From the NCBI RefSeq assembly GCF_009766085.1, contig NZ_LMUF01000010.1:209891-273890 (forward strand): a DNA stretch of 64,000 bases, in the 5' to 3' direction. Source of the DNA: Burkholderia sp. S171. GTDB taxonomy: Bacteria > Pseudomonadota > Gammaproteobacteria > Burkholderiales > Burkholderiaceae. Positions within the stretch are counted from its first letter, which is position 1. Each line of letters starts with the position of its first letter. The position numbers and the translations under genes were made by a program. Below, one piece after another: positions 1 through 8,532 of the stretch. The notes beneath the pieces were generated by a model that searched no databases, was not told the origin of the DNA, and saw only the letters and a list, made by a program, of their open reading frames with translations.

Positions 1-1
1 C

Positions 2-223
2 GGTCCCTATATGACCGGGTGGATCCGCGAGGCGACGCATTCATATGTCTGGGCACTGGCTGCACTGGGCGGATGGCTCGCATTGAGCGGCGTGGTCATC
101 CTCATCATCGGACGTAAAAAACCAGGTGACGGATTGCAAAACAGAAATGCTGACGAGACATTGGCGCTTGCAAAGAGCCCGACCGTGTCGAAGCGCATGG
201 TGCTGCTCGCCCCAAAAACCTAG
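2..223 (+). CDS. MFS transporter, C-terminal end (partial)
   Basis: The reading frame is open from the left edge of the window, so the start lies outside it. The visible 73 residues hold one hydrophobic helix (about residues 14-36 of the fragment), followed by a charged cytoplasmic tail. The start of the fragment, G-P-Y-M-T-G-W, resembles the loop before the last helix of MFS anion:cation symporters. It runs towards the dehydrogenase at 279 with a 55-bp gap and probably belongs to the same operon, so it could import that enzyme's substrate. The family call is moderate because only the last helix is seen. Confidence 0.6.
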   Translation, partial: GPYMTGWIREATHSYVWALAALGGWLALSGVVILIIGRKKPGDGLQNRNADETLALAKSPTVSKRMVLLAPKT

Positions 224-278
224 CACAGCAAATGCATCGCGGCGCCGATGTAAATACCCAACTTTTCTGGAGATTCAA

Positions 279-1349
279 ATGCGACTATTGGTTTTGCCGT
301 GTGACGGCATTGGCCCGGAGATCACTGCGGCCTCGATGGCAGCGCTGCAGGCGGCCGACAAGAAATTCAGTCTCGGTCTGAGTTTCGATTACGACGAAGT
401 GGGTTTTGTCAGTCTCGACAAGTACGGCACGACGCTTCGGGAAGAAGTGCTGGAAAAAGCCAAGACCTACGACGGCATCATTCTCGGAACGCAATCTCAC
501 GCCGACTATCCCGTTCCCGAAAAGGGCGGCCGTAATGTCTCAGCCGGCTTTCGCATCGGCCTGGACCTGTATGCGAACGTTCGACCGGCTCGCACGCGCC
601 CATTTCTCACGTCGAACATGCGCGAAGGCAAGACCATGGATCTCGTCATCATGCGCGAGGCAACCGAAGGGTTCTATCCGGATCGAAACATGAGCAAGGG
701 CTGGGGAGAAATGATGCCCACCCCGGACATGGCACTCTCCGTGCGCAAGATCACCCGGCACTGCAGCGAACGTATTGCGCGTCGTGCGTTCGAACTGGCG
801 ATGAAGCGCAGGAAGAAAGTCACGGCGATACATAAAGCAAACAGCTTCCACATGACGGACGGCTTGTTCCTTGAATGCGTCCGTTCAGTGGCAAAGGACT
901 TTCCGGAAGTCCAGCTCGATGACCTCCTGGTTGATGCATCGACAGCGCATCTCGTACGGAGTCCGGAGCGATTTGACGTACTGGTTGCGACCAATTTTTA
1001 CGGCGATATTATCAGCGACCTGGCAAGCGAACTCTCGGGCAGCCTGGGTCTGGCCGGCTCCATGATGGCAAGCGATACGCACTGCTGCGCCCAAGCCCAA
1101 CATGGTTCTGCCCCTGACATTGCAGGCACTGACAACGCAAATCCGGTGTCGATGATCCTGTCCGTCGCAATGTTGATTCAATGGATGGGCGAGCACCACG
1201 GCAAGCCGGCTTTGGTTGAAGCCGGTAAAGCCATGGATCTTGCGGTCGACAAGGTTCTTGAAAATCCCGAGACGCGCACCCCTGATCTTGGCGGCAGGTT
1301 CGGTTGCAAGGCGTTTAGCGATGAAGTAGCGAAGATCATCGCCGGCTGA
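279..1349 (+). CDS. Isocitrate/isopropylmalate/tartrate dehydrogenase family protein
   Basis: A 356-residue NAD-dependent beta-decarboxylating dehydrogenase of the family that includes isopropylmalate, tartrate and D-malate dehydrogenases. The N-terminal signature is present as PCDGIGPEI, the metal-site region as NFYGDIISDLASELSGS, and the C-terminal HGSAPDIAG motif is intact. The open frame extends upstream to 126, but ATG 279 with a TCTGGAGA ribosome site starts exactly at the family N-terminus (MRLLVLP). The usual Gly of PGDGIGPE is Cys at residue 8. Position between a transporter and an amidohydrolase argues for catabolism of a hydroxy acid rather than leucine synthesis. The exact substrate cannot be read from the sequence. 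Confidence 0.85.
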   Translation: MRLLVLPCDGIGPEITAASMAALQAADKKFSLGLSFDYDEVGFVSLDKYGTTLREEVLEKAKTYDGIILGTQSHADYPVPEKGGRNVSAGFRIGLDLYANVRPARTRPFLTSNMREGKTMDLVIMREATEGFYPDRNMSKGWGEMMPTPDMALSVRKITRHCSERIARRAFELAMKRRKKVTAIHKANSFHMTDGLFLECVRSVAKDFPEVQLDDLLVDASTAHLVRSPERFDVLVATNFYGDIISDLASELSGSLGLAGSMMASDTHCCAQAQHGSAPDIAGTDNANPVSMILSVAMLIQWMGEHHGKPALVEAGKAMDLAVDKVLENPETRTPDLGGRFGCKAFSDEVAKIIAG

Positions 1350-1441
1350 AAATCGAGCGCGGGCGCCGTGCTGATGTGCGCCCGCAAGAACAATCAAAAA
1401 CAGGGCTGCCCCTTCGGGGAAGCAAGCCTAGGAGACGGGGC

Positions 1442-2425
1442 ATGGTCAATCGCCGGCAATGGCTGGTTGCTTCCGGTGCGGCACTCGGCGCAACATCGCT
1501 AATGGGTTTTCAGAAAGTCATGGGCAAAGAACTGGGACACATGTCCCCCATCGGTTTCAAGGTGCCGCCGAATGTGGTCGATTCGCATTGCCACATCTTC
1601 GACCCAGCGAAGTTTCCTTATTCCCCCAAGCGACGATACACGCCACCGTCGGCGACGGTTGAAGACTTGAGGCGCTTCCACGCGGCAATTCATGCGCGGC
1701 GCACCGTCTGTGTACAACCGAGTGTGTATGGCACCGATAACGCATGCCTTCTGGACGCGCTCAAGCAGTTGGGCGCTGACGCGCGGGGTGTTGCCGTTAT
1801 CGATAAACGGTTTTCCGGGCAGCAGATTGACGACCTGATGGGCGGGGGAGTTGTCGGCGTCCGGATCAATCTCGAGGTAGGGCGGGACCGCAATTTCGAC
1901 AGCGCCATTACCCGCCTTGAAGAGACCGTGCAGACCCTGGATGGCCGCAACCTCATTATCCAGATCTATGCGGCTTTGCCGATCCTTGCCGAACTCGCCC
2001 GACGCATTCAAGTGCAGCCCCACCCGGTCGTTATCGACCACTTTGGATTGGCGAAGGGTGCAGACGGGCCTGAACAGGAGGGCATGTCTTCGCTCATTGG
2101 CCTGATGCAATCTCGAAAGGTCTTCGTGAAATTGTCAGGCCCGTATCAGATCTCGCTCCTTGGGCCCGGCTATGCCGACACAATCGCGATTGGCCGGACT
2201 CTGGTGCTCGGCGCACCCGATCAAGTCATCTGGGGTAGCGACTGGCCGCATACCGGGGGTAGCGAACGGCCCGCGAACGCGAAGCCGACGGACATCGAGG
2301 CGTTTAGAGAGGAAGACGAAGGCCGCAACTTCGCCCTGGTCAACAACTGGGCTCCGGATAAAGACCTGCGCCAAAAGCTTCTGGTCGATAACGCAACGAA
2401 GCTTTTTGGCTTTACAGCGGTATAA
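1442..2425 (+). CDS. Tat-exported amidohydrolase (LigI/lactonase-like)
   Basis: A 327-residue metal-dependent hydrolase of the amidohydrolase-2 family (TIM barrel), which contains 2-pyrone-4,6-dicarboxylate lactonase and sugar-lactone hydrolases. Visible motifs are DSHCHIFD near residue 42 (metal-binding HxH), VIDHFG in the middle and WGSDWPH near the C-terminus (catalytic Asp). The N-terminus NRRQWLVASGAALGA resembles a twin-arginine signal, so the enzyme is probably periplasmic. ATG 1442 was chosen because it follows AGGAGACGGGGC; the frame is open back to 1376. It follows the dehydrogenase by 92 bp. Lactone hydrolysis is likely; the substrate is unknown. Confidence 0.8.
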   Translation: MVNRRQWLVASGAALGATSLMGFQKVMGKELGHMSPIGFKVPPNVVDSHCHIFDPAKFPYSPKRRYTPPSATVEDLRRFHAAIHARRTVCVQPSVYGTDNACLLDALKQLGADARGVAVIDKRFSGQQIDDLMGGGVVGVRINLEVGRDRNFDSAITRLEETVQTLDGRNLIIQIYAALPILAELARRIQVQPHPVVIDHFGLAKGADGPEQEGMSSLIGLMQSRKVFVKLSGPYQISLLGPGYADTIAIGRTLVLGAPDQVIWGSDWPHTGGSERPANAKPTDIEAFREEDEGRNFALVNNWAPDKDLRQKLLVDNATKLFGFTAV

Positions 2426-2546
2426 GGTTGAATTTTCAGCAGTTTTAGCTTCGTTTAGCTATACGAAATGGTTGTGCACCGTATGACGCAAGGCGAAGGC
2501 TCCTGGCGTGATTCTCTTAGAACTTCGCCAAGAGCCTCGCCCCGGC

Positions 2547-3338
2547 TTACTGCGCTGCGCGTGCCGCAGCGATAATCGCCGCAGCGACTTCTGCCGGCTT
2601 TGACAGCATCGCGACATGGCTCGCGTCAACCTTTACAACAGTCGCACCGATTTGCTGCGCCATCGCGGCCTGCAAAGCCGGGGGGATCATGCGGTCCTTT
2701 TCCGTCAATACCCACCACGACGGCTTGTTATGCCACGCGGCTTCTGACACTTTGTCGTCGCTACAGCCCGCGAACCAGGGACCTTGAGTCGCCGCCACGA
2801 GGCGGGCTTGGGCAACGGGCAGGTCCTGGGCGAAGTCGTGAATGATCGCATCGGTCGACAGTGTCAGGTATCCGGCGGAATCTTTCTGCAGCGCGGACGC
2901 CCACGGCGGCGCCGGCTTTCCCTTCAAGACGTCGTTGATCGATTGGTCCTTGTCGAGCGCAAAAGCGGCAACATAGACCAGCGCTTTCACCTTGTCGTCA
3001 TTGCCGGCTTGCGTAATGACTGCGCCCGCCCAGGAATGGCCGACCAGGATGACGGGACCGTTTTGTTGGTCAATCACTCGCTTCGTAGCCGCTGCATCGT
3101 CGTCGAGCGACCTGAGCGAATTTTGCACCGCCACCACGTGCAGACCTTTCGCCTGCAGAATCGGGATAACCTTGTCCCAGCTGGATCCATCGGCGAACGC
3201 GCCGTGCACCAGCACCACATTTTTGCCCTTCAGGTCGTCGGGCGAAGACGCGGCGTTGGCTGGCGTGAATGCGCCGAGCGACAACAGGCCTCCGAGCAGC
3301 AGCGTAGCGGCCAGGCACTTTTTGAGCAGGGTGTTCAT
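2547..3338 (-). CDS. Secreted alpha/beta hydrolase (EstC-like)
   Basis: 263 residues with a clear Sec signal peptide (hydrophobic residues 8-24, cleavage near ANAAS). The alpha/beta-hydrolase core begins at VVLVHGAFADGSSW, the nucleophile elbow is GHSWAG, the acid is likely the Asp in TEKDRMIP and the histidine that in DASHVAML. This matches the small EstC/salicylate-esterase-like group of the superfamily. A second, related copy lies at 34134-34913. It is convergent with the amidohydrolase and divergent from the LuxR gene. Substrate unknown. Confidence 0.85.
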   Translation of the reverse strand: MNTLLKKCLAATLLLGGLLSLGAFTPANAASSPDDLKGKNVVLVHGAFADGSSWDKVIPILQAKGLHVVAVQNSLRSLDDDAAATKRVIDQQNGPVILVGHSWAGAVITQAGNDDKVKALVYVAAFALDKDQSINDVLKGKPAPPWASALQKDSAGYLTLSTDAIIHDFAQDLPVAQARLVAATQGPWFAGCSDDKVSEAAWHNKPSWWVLTEKDRMIPPALQAAMAQQIGATVVKVDASHVAMLSKPAEVAAAIIAAARAAQ

Positions 3339-3495
3339 AATGTCAATCCTCTTGAAGAAATCGGGTTAGGAAGGCAGTCAGTGTGCGGATTGGAGAATGC
3401 GCTGATTGGGCGACGTCTTGTATCGGTCAAATGACCGAGCCTGCAATGATCGGGCGGGCGCTTGGACGCAAACAGCGAAAAATGAGGCGAAACTG

Positions 3496-4977
3496 ATGCA
3501 AGACGACTCTGCTATCCGGGTGCTGGACGCCGTCAAGGCGCTCGCGTTTGTCGGCGACCTCAGCATGGGGCAGCCCACCGATCATTCGATGCGTACCGGC
3601 TGGCTTGCCGGGCGGCTCGCCGCCGACGCCGGCCACGACGACGCGCAGTGCGGTGTTGTGAAGGAGGTGTCGCTGCTGCGCTGGTCGGGCTGCACGGCGA
3701 ACGCAGCGGGTTTCTCGGCGTGGCTGGGAGACGACGTCGGCAGCAGGGCGGACATGCTGGCGATGCGGCCAGGATGGGCCGGCAATGACGAATCCCCGGG
3801 ACGGTTCGGTGCGGCCATTACGCCGCTGGCGCAGATTCACTGCGAAGTATCGGGCGAAGTCGCGCGCATGCTGGGGCTGGCCGGAGCAACCCAGGCGGCG
3901 TTGCGGCACATTTTCGAAAGTTGGGATGGCGGCGGTTTCCCGCATCAAATGCAGGGCGGCAACGTGCCCGATGCCGTGTTTCTCGTCGCGTTGGCCGGTG
4001 ATATCGAGATTTTTAGCCGGACCTACGGGGTCGAGCAGGCAAAGGTGTTGATCACGCAGAAGGCGGGTCATCAGTACCCTCAAGAGCTTGCGCAACTGGC
4101 ATTGTCCCGCGCGGCAAAGTGGCTGGACGAGCTTGAGCAGTGGAGTACGTCGGCCCATGACGAACCGCTGAACACTCAACCAATGCAGCAAACGAGCGCG
4201 CCGGAAATCATCGCTGACGTGATCGACCTGAAGCTGCCCTGGATGGCCGGCTATTCACGGCGCGTGGCGAAAGCATCGGCGGCCTGCTGCGCGCGCATGG
4301 GTCTGGGTGAGGAGGCGGAGCGCCGCGTGTATCTCGCTGGCTTGATTCACGGTATGGGACGCGCTGCAGTGCCGAATACGGTATGGAATACGCCGGGTCG
4401 TTTGCCCACGGCAGCCTGGGAGAAAGTGCGACTGGTTCCTTACTGGACCGCGCGGGCGGGCAAGCAGATCGGCGCCCTTGCTCGTGAATCGGAGATTGCG
4501 TCGCTTGCCTATGAGCGGTTGGACGGTTCGGGCTATTTCCGTGGCGCAGAAGGCGGGGGCATTGCTCGTGAAGGGCAGGTGCTCGCTGCAGCCGCTGCCT
4601 GGGTCGCGTTGCGCTCGAAGCGTCCCTGGCGTGAGGCGTTTCCCCCCGAAGAGGCTGCCACACTGCTTCGCGAGCAGGCGTCGGCAGGGCGATTTAATGC
4701 CGATGCTGTCAGTGCGCTAACCTCGAATGAATGTGACGCGTATGACGGGGGCGTGGTTGGCAATAAACCCCGCTCGGCCCAGGCAACGCTGCTGTCGCCT
4801 CGGGAATCGGAGGTGCTCCGTCACATCAGTCTGGGCGCGAGTAACAAGGAGGTCGCAAAGGTGCTGGCGCTGAGTCCCAGCACGGTACGCACGCACGTCG
4901 AGAGCGTGTTTCGTAAGCTCGACTGCTCGACGCGTGCAGCGGCCACTTTGAAGGCGTCGACGCTTAATTTGATTTGA
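3496..4977 (+). CDS. LuxR-family regulator with degenerate HD-GYP-like domains
   Basis: 493 residues. The C-terminal 65 residues form a LuxR/FixJ helix-turn-helix (SPRESEVLRHISLG, then NKEVAKVLALSPSTVRTHV). The rest resembles two HD/HD-GYP halves: WDGGGFP near residue 145 and RLDGSGYF near residue 345 are GYP-type loops. The metal-binding HD pair of the second half reads HGMGR instead of HDIGK, so phosphodiesterase activity is doubtful and the region is more likely a sensor. ATG 3496 follows TGAGGCG at good spacing; the frame opens at 3406. It is transcribed away from the hydrolase gene at 2547-3338. Confidence 0.8.
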   Translation: MQDDSAIRVLDAVKALAFVGDLSMGQPTDHSMRTGWLAGRLAADAGHDDAQCGVVKEVSLLRWSGCTANAAGFSAWLGDDVGSRADMLAMRPGWAGNDESPGRFGAAITPLAQIHCEVSGEVARMLGLAGATQAALRHIFESWDGGGFPHQMQGGNVPDAVFLVALAGDIEIFSRTYGVEQAKVLITQKAGHQYPQELAQLALSRAAKWLDELEQWSTSAHDEPLNTQPMQQTSAPEIIADVIDLKLPWMAGYSRRVAKASAACCARMGLGEEAERRVYLAGLIHGMGRAAVPNTVWNTPGRLPTAAWEKVRLVPYWTARAGKQIGALARESEIASLAYERLDGSGYFRGAEGGGIAREGQVLAAAAAWVALRSKRPWREAFPPEEAATLLREQASAGRFNADAVSALTSNECDAYDGGVVGNKPRSAQATLLSPRESEVLRHISLGASNKEVAKVLALSPSTVRTHVESVFRKLDCSTRAAATLKASTLNLI

Positions 4978-5210
4978 TGTCGAGGTTCATTCGATCGTGC
5001 TGGCATCGGTGCTGGTCAACGAGTATGGAAGCAGCGCTCTTTGCCGACCGAAGCTCTTCATTGGACACACGCAGCATCGCGCAGTTTTCCCGCAAAAGGA
5101 TAGGGTCTCGGTATCACGTCCAGCGGATCATGTACTCGCTACCGGCACCTTGCCGGGTTGCGCTCGCTTTCAGCGTGAAAGAGTAAGCGCCAATTATTTT
5201 CTGACACGCT
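4978..5210. other. Intergenic region upstream of the thioredoxin gene
   Basis: No coding frame with a credible ribosome site. It separates the LuxR gene from the promoter at 5211-5236, and nothing else is recognised. Confidence 0.5.
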
Positions 5211-5236
5211 GTAACCATCCTCGTCTTAGCGACGAA
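5211..5236 (+). promoter_or_regulatory. ECF (sigma-F-type) promoter of the trx-ccdA operon
   Basis: GTAACC at 5211-5216, exactly 16 bases, then CGAA at 5233-5236. From memory this is the -35/-10 pattern described for Caulobacter sigma-F promoters. It lies 44 bp upstream of the thioredoxin start. The same arrangement precedes the bufferin gene at 6495-6520. Those two are the only exact GTAACC-N16-CGAA matches I found on reading both strands. Confidence 0.7.
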
Positions 5237-5280
5237 TTTCCCTTTGCAGGCTTTACTGACAAACTAAACGGGCGGATGAC

Positions 5281-5670
5281 ATGACGAAAACGATCATTGG
5301 ACGAGCGGTGCTGGGATCCCTGTTCCTGACGCTCGCAAGCATCGCCTTCGCGGGTGAGGCGCCTTACAACAAGACGCAATTCGACCAGCAGGTTGCCACA
5401 GGCAAGCCAACGGTTGTCTATCTGCACGCGACGTGGTGCCCGACCTGCAAGATTCAGCAGCCAATAGTCGACCAGCTGTCATCAGATGCTGAATTCAAAT
5501 CACTGACTGTCTTCGAGGCGGATTACGACACGGAAACCGCGTTGAAGAAGAGCCTGAAGATCACCCAGCAGTCGACCTTCGTCGTGTTCAAGGGGGGCCA
5601 CGAGGTCGCGCGTTCCACCGGCCAAACCACCGAGCCCGCGATCCGCAAGACGTTCGAATCGGCCCTTTGA
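5281..5670 (+). CDS. Periplasmic thioredoxin-fold protein
   Basis: 129 residues with a signal peptide (about residues 1-24, cleavage near AFAGE) and a thioredoxin fold whose active site is WCPTC (Cys53 and Cys56). It should act as a thiol-disulfide oxidoreductase in the periplasm, probably reduced by the CcdA-type membrane protein encoded next; the two genes overlap by one base. A dedicated Trx-CcdA pair usually delivers electrons across the inner membrane to a periplasmic substrate. Sharing a promoter type with the following Cys-rich bufferin operon suggests that substrate, but this is inference. Confidence 0.88.
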   Translation: MTKTIIGRAVLGSLFLTLASIAFAGEAPYNKTQFDQQVATGKPTVVYLHATWCPTCKIQQPIVDQLSSDAEFKSLTVFEADYDTETALKKSLKITQQSTFVVFKGGHEVARSTGQTTEPAIRKTFESAL

Positions 5671-6398
5671 TGGACTTCGGGGCGGGCACCTACGTGTTGG
5701 GATTCGTGGCTGGGGCCGCATCGGTGATGTCGCCATGCGTGCTGCCGCTGATCCCGATTCTCATCGCGTCTGCAGTGTCAAAACATCGCTTCGGCACGCT
5801 TGCTTTAGCGGCTGGCCTGAGTTTGTCGTTCGCAGCCGTTGGCACGGTGCTCGCCAACCTTGGCGCGAATGCCGGGCTCGACCCCGAGCTCTTTCGCCGC
5901 GTGGCGGCCGCGCTGATGGTGGTGTTCGGGATTGTCATGTTGTCCCGCCGTATGTCAGCCGTGTTTGCCATGCTGGGTTCACGGGTGGGCAACGTAGGGC
6001 AGGGTGCGCTGAGTTCCTTGAGCGGTGACGGTCTTGCGTCGCAGTTTGGAATTGGACTGGTGCTCGGTCTGGTGTGGAGCCCATGCGTAGGACCGACGCT
6101 AGGTGCGGCCACGACGCTCGCCGCGCAAGGCACCCACCTGGGGCAGATCGCGTTGCTCATGATGGTATTTGGCTTGGGAGCAGGTACTCCGCTGATGGTG
6201 CTCGGTGGTGTGTCGCGCGCTTCGCTGCTTCGGTCTCGCGGGATGCTTGCATCGCTGGGAAGGGTATCGAAGACTGCGCTCGGCACGCTGTTTGTTGTGT
6301 TGGGCGTCGTGATTCTCTTTGGGTATGACCGGAATATAGAGTCGGCGCTGCTGTCAGTTTCGCCGATGTGGTTGACTCGGCTGACGACATCGATATAA
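5670..6398 (+). CDS. CcdA-type cytochrome c biogenesis/thiol electron-transfer membrane protein
   Basis: 242 residues with six predicted membrane helices. Two conserved cysteines sit in SPCVLPLIP (helix 1) and WSPCVGPTLG (helix 4), the hallmark of the CcdA/DsbD membrane domain, which moves reducing equivalents from cytoplasmic thioredoxin to periplasmic partners. ATG 5670 overlaps the thioredoxin stop codon, implying translational coupling; a TTG three bases earlier is possible. No cytochrome c maturation genes are nearby, so a role in bufferin cysteine or copper homeostasis is more attractive than cytochrome biogenesis. Confidence 0.88.
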   Translation: MDFGAGTYVLGFVAGAASVMSPCVLPLIPILIASAVSKHRFGTLALAAGLSLSFAAVGTVLANLGANAGLDPELFRRVAAALMVVFGIVMLSRRMSAVFAMLGSRVGNVGQGALSSLSGDGLASQFGIGLVLGLVWSPCVGPTLGAATTLAAQGTHLGQIALLMMVFGLGAGTPLMVLGGVSRASLLRSRGMLASLGRVSKTALGTLFVVLGVVILFGYDRNIESALLSVSPMWLTRLTTSI

Positions 6399-6494
6399 CT
6401 CCTCGTTGTGGTAATGGAATGAGAGTTTCCGATTATATAAAGTAATTCGATATCCTAATGATAGTAAACCATTTAAAAATTTATGTTCGCTGTT

Positions 6495-6520
6495 GTAACC
6501 CGTTGGTCCCTGCTGTCGAA
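6495..6520 (+). promoter_or_regulatory. ECF (sigma-F-type) promoter of the bufferin operon
   Basis: GTAACC at 6495-6500, 16 bases, CGAA at 6517-6520, about 78 bp before the bufA start. It is identical in both elements and in spacing to the promoter at 5211. The upstream 6410-6480 stretch is unusually A+T-rich. No sigma factor or anti-sigma gene is in the window, so the controlling factor must be encoded elsewhere. Confidence 0.7.
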
Positions 6521-6597
6521 TTACTTGATGAATCGATGATCACCATCGATTCACACAGGCAACCCGCCTGATCTCACCACCACTCTGGAGATTCCAA

Positions 6598-6876
6598 ATG
6601 AACATGCTCAAACTCGGTACCGCTGCTGTCCTGCTCGCTTCGTTCGCTTCGGGCGCGGCCATCGCTCAGACCCCTGCCACCGCTGGCGCAGTCGAAAAAT
6701 GTTACGGCGTGTCCATGGCCGGTCACAACGATTGCAAGGCGGGCGCAGGCACCACGTGTGCGGGCACAGCGAAAATGGATTTTCAAGGCAACTCCTGGAA
6801 GAACGTGCCCGCCGGCACCTGCACGACGATCAAGACGCCCCACGGAACCGGTTCGCTCACCCCGATGGAATCGTAA
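6598..6876 (+). CDS. bufA1: Bufferin precursor peptide (DUF2282)
   Basis: 92 residues: a signal peptide (residues 1-23, ending IAQ), then a small Cys-rich mature part with Cys35 (EKCYG), Cys46, Cys54 and Cys75. This matches DUF2282 peptides, recently described as bufferins. They are ribosomally made, exported peptides whose core cysteines are converted to copper-binding heterocycles by the BufB/BufC pair, buffering periplasmic copper. The ribosome site CTGGAG precedes ATG 6598. The downstream bufB, bufC and doxX genes complete the canonical operon. Confidence 0.92.
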   Translation: MNMLKLGTAAVLLASFASGAAIAQTPATAGAVEKCYGVSMAGHNDCKAGAGTTCAGTAKMDFQGNSWKNVPAGTCTTIKTPHGTGSLTPMES

Positions 6877-6896
6877 TCGCGAGGCGCCGGCTGATC

Positions 6897-7751
6897 ATGA
6901 CCAGATTCCCTTCATCAGCGTCCACCATGGGCGGCGGACTCGGGCTTAAACCCGTCCATTTCGACGCGGCACGCGATTGCACCGAAGCGGGTCTCTGGTA
7001 CGAGGTTCATCCCGAGAACTACATGGTTGCCGGCGGTCCTCGCATGGCCTGGCTCGAAGCCATCAGGGCATGTCATCCCATTTCGCTGCACGGCGTGTCG
7101 CTTTCGCTTGCGGCGGATTGCGTACCCGATTACGAGCATTTGAAACGCTTGAAGGGGCTTGCCGATCGCATCGAACCGGCACTGGTTTCGGAGCACCTTG
7201 CCTGGTCGACATGGCGTGGGCAGTACCACCCCGACCTCTTGCCCTTCCCGCGCACGAACGAAGCGCTGGAAAGAATCAGCGACAACATCGCGCGGACACA
7301 GGACGCGCTCGGGCGCCGGATCGCGGTCGAAAATCCGACCCACTATGCAGTGATCGAAGGACACGAATGGAGCGAGCTCGACTTTCTCGGTGAACTTAGC
7401 CGCAGGACCGGATGCGGACTGCTGCTCGATGTGAACAACGTTTATATCAGCGCGTTCAATCTTGGCTTCGATGCCGCGGACTACCTGGAGCGATTCCCCG
7501 GCGACGCGGTGATGGAGATTCATCTCGCCGGTCACAGCGCCGACGCCGACCCTTCCAGCACCTTGCTGATCGATTCTCACGCCGCGCCCGTCGCAGACCC
7601 TGTGTGGTCGCTTTACGAGCGGGTCGTCGACCGGATTGGCGTGCGACCAACGCTGATTGAACGCGACGACGAGATACCCGGCTTCAAGATGCTGCTCGAA
7701 GAACGGGCGAAGGCGCAAGCGTTGCTCGATACCGTCCGGGTGCCGGCATGA
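6897..7751 (+). CDS. bufB: BufB, multinuclear non-heme iron oxidase (MNIO, DUF692)
   Basis: 284 residues covering a complete DUF692 TIM barrel. Likely iron-ligand segments are visible in order: EVHPENYM, SLHGVSLSL, SEHLAW, VENPTHY, DVNNVYIS, EIHLAGH and IERDDEIP. MNIO enzymes oxidatively rearrange cysteines of RiPP precursors; here the substrate should be the DUF2282 peptide encoded 20 bp upstream. The frame is open back to 6699, but ATG 6897 marks the family N-terminus and avoids overlap with bufA. The stop overlaps the bufC start (ATGA). Confidence 0.92.
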   Translation: MTRFPSSASTMGGGLGLKPVHFDAARDCTEAGLWYEVHPENYMVAGGPRMAWLEAIRACHPISLHGVSLSLAADCVPDYEHLKRLKGLADRIEPALVSEHLAWSTWRGQYHPDLLPFPRTNEALERISDNIARTQDALGRRIAVENPTHYAVIEGHEWSELDFLGELSRRTGCGLLLDVNNVYISAFNLGFDAADYLERFPGDAVMEIHLAGHSADADPSSTLLIDSHAAPVADPVWSLYERVVDRIGVRPTLIERDDEIPGFKMLLEERAKAQALLDTVRVPA

Positions 7752-8521
7752 CCGGCGCGCTCGGCAGGTTCCAGGACGGCTTCATCCTCGCGGTTCATGG
7801 CGGCGAGGTCACTGACGGTCCGGTTGCCGCGCTGGTCCGGCAACCCGGGTTCGCGGTGTATCGGAACACGATCGTGAAGGGGTGTATCGATGCGCTGCAG
7901 GCAAACTTTCCGTGCATCGAGCGGCTGGTTGGCACCGAATGGTTTCGCGCGGCGGCGACGGTCTACGTCGACCGGTCTCCGCCGGTTGATTCGCGCCTGC
8001 TCGGATATGGCCATGATTTTGCGGACTTCATTGATAGTTTCGAGCCCGCGAAAGAACTGCCCTATCTGGCGAACGTGGCACGTCTGGACCGCTTCTGGAC
8101 CGAAGCACACATTGCTGCCGATGAACCTTTGCTCGACGCGGCGCTGATCGCCAGTCTGCCTGCGCACGAGCTTGAGAACATTGTCCTTAAACCTCAGGCC
8201 GCGGCGCGCTGGGTCTGGTTCCCTGATCAGCCTGCCTACACGATCTGGCGCGTCAATCGGGAGCAAGCAATGATGCCCGACAAACTCGCCTGGACCGGCG
8301 AGGGCACTTTGCTCGTGCGAGTCGATGGCGTTGTCCGATGGCAAGCGCTCGATGCCGGCGCATGCGTATTCCTGGATGCCTGCGCGCGAGGCGTGTCGCT
8401 TGAGGACGCCGTGACGTGCGCACTCGATGTATATCCCGGCACCGACGTAGGACCGATGCTTGCCGGGCTGCTATCAGCCGGCGCGTTTTCCGCGGAAAGC
8501 GCTACCCACTCACTCATTTGA
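7748..8521 (+). CDS. bufC: BufC, MNIO partner protein (DUF2063)
   Basis: 257 residues. The N-terminal part ([12 protein letters not shown], then [12 protein letters not shown] and [13 protein letters not shown]) is the DUF2063 DNA-binding-like fold used by BufC/HvfC proteins to present the precursor peptide to the MNIO enzyme. The remainder is a helical/beta domain with no catalytic motif. It overlaps bufB by four bases and the next gene by its stop codon, so the operon is tightly coupled. Confidence 0.9.
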   Translation: MTGALGRFQDGFILAVHGGEVTDGPVAALVRQPGFAVYRNTIVKGCIDALQANFPCIERLVGTEWFRAAATVYVDRSPPVDSRLLGYGHDFADFIDSFEPAKELPYLANVARLDRFWTEAHIAADEPLLDAALIASLPAHELENIVLKPQAAARWVWFPDQPAYTIWRVNREQAMMPDKLAWTGEGTLLVRVDGVVRWQALDAGACVFLDACARGVSLEDAVTCALDVYPGTDVGPMLAGLLSAGAFSAESATHSLI

Positions 8522-8532
8522 TGGAGAACGAA

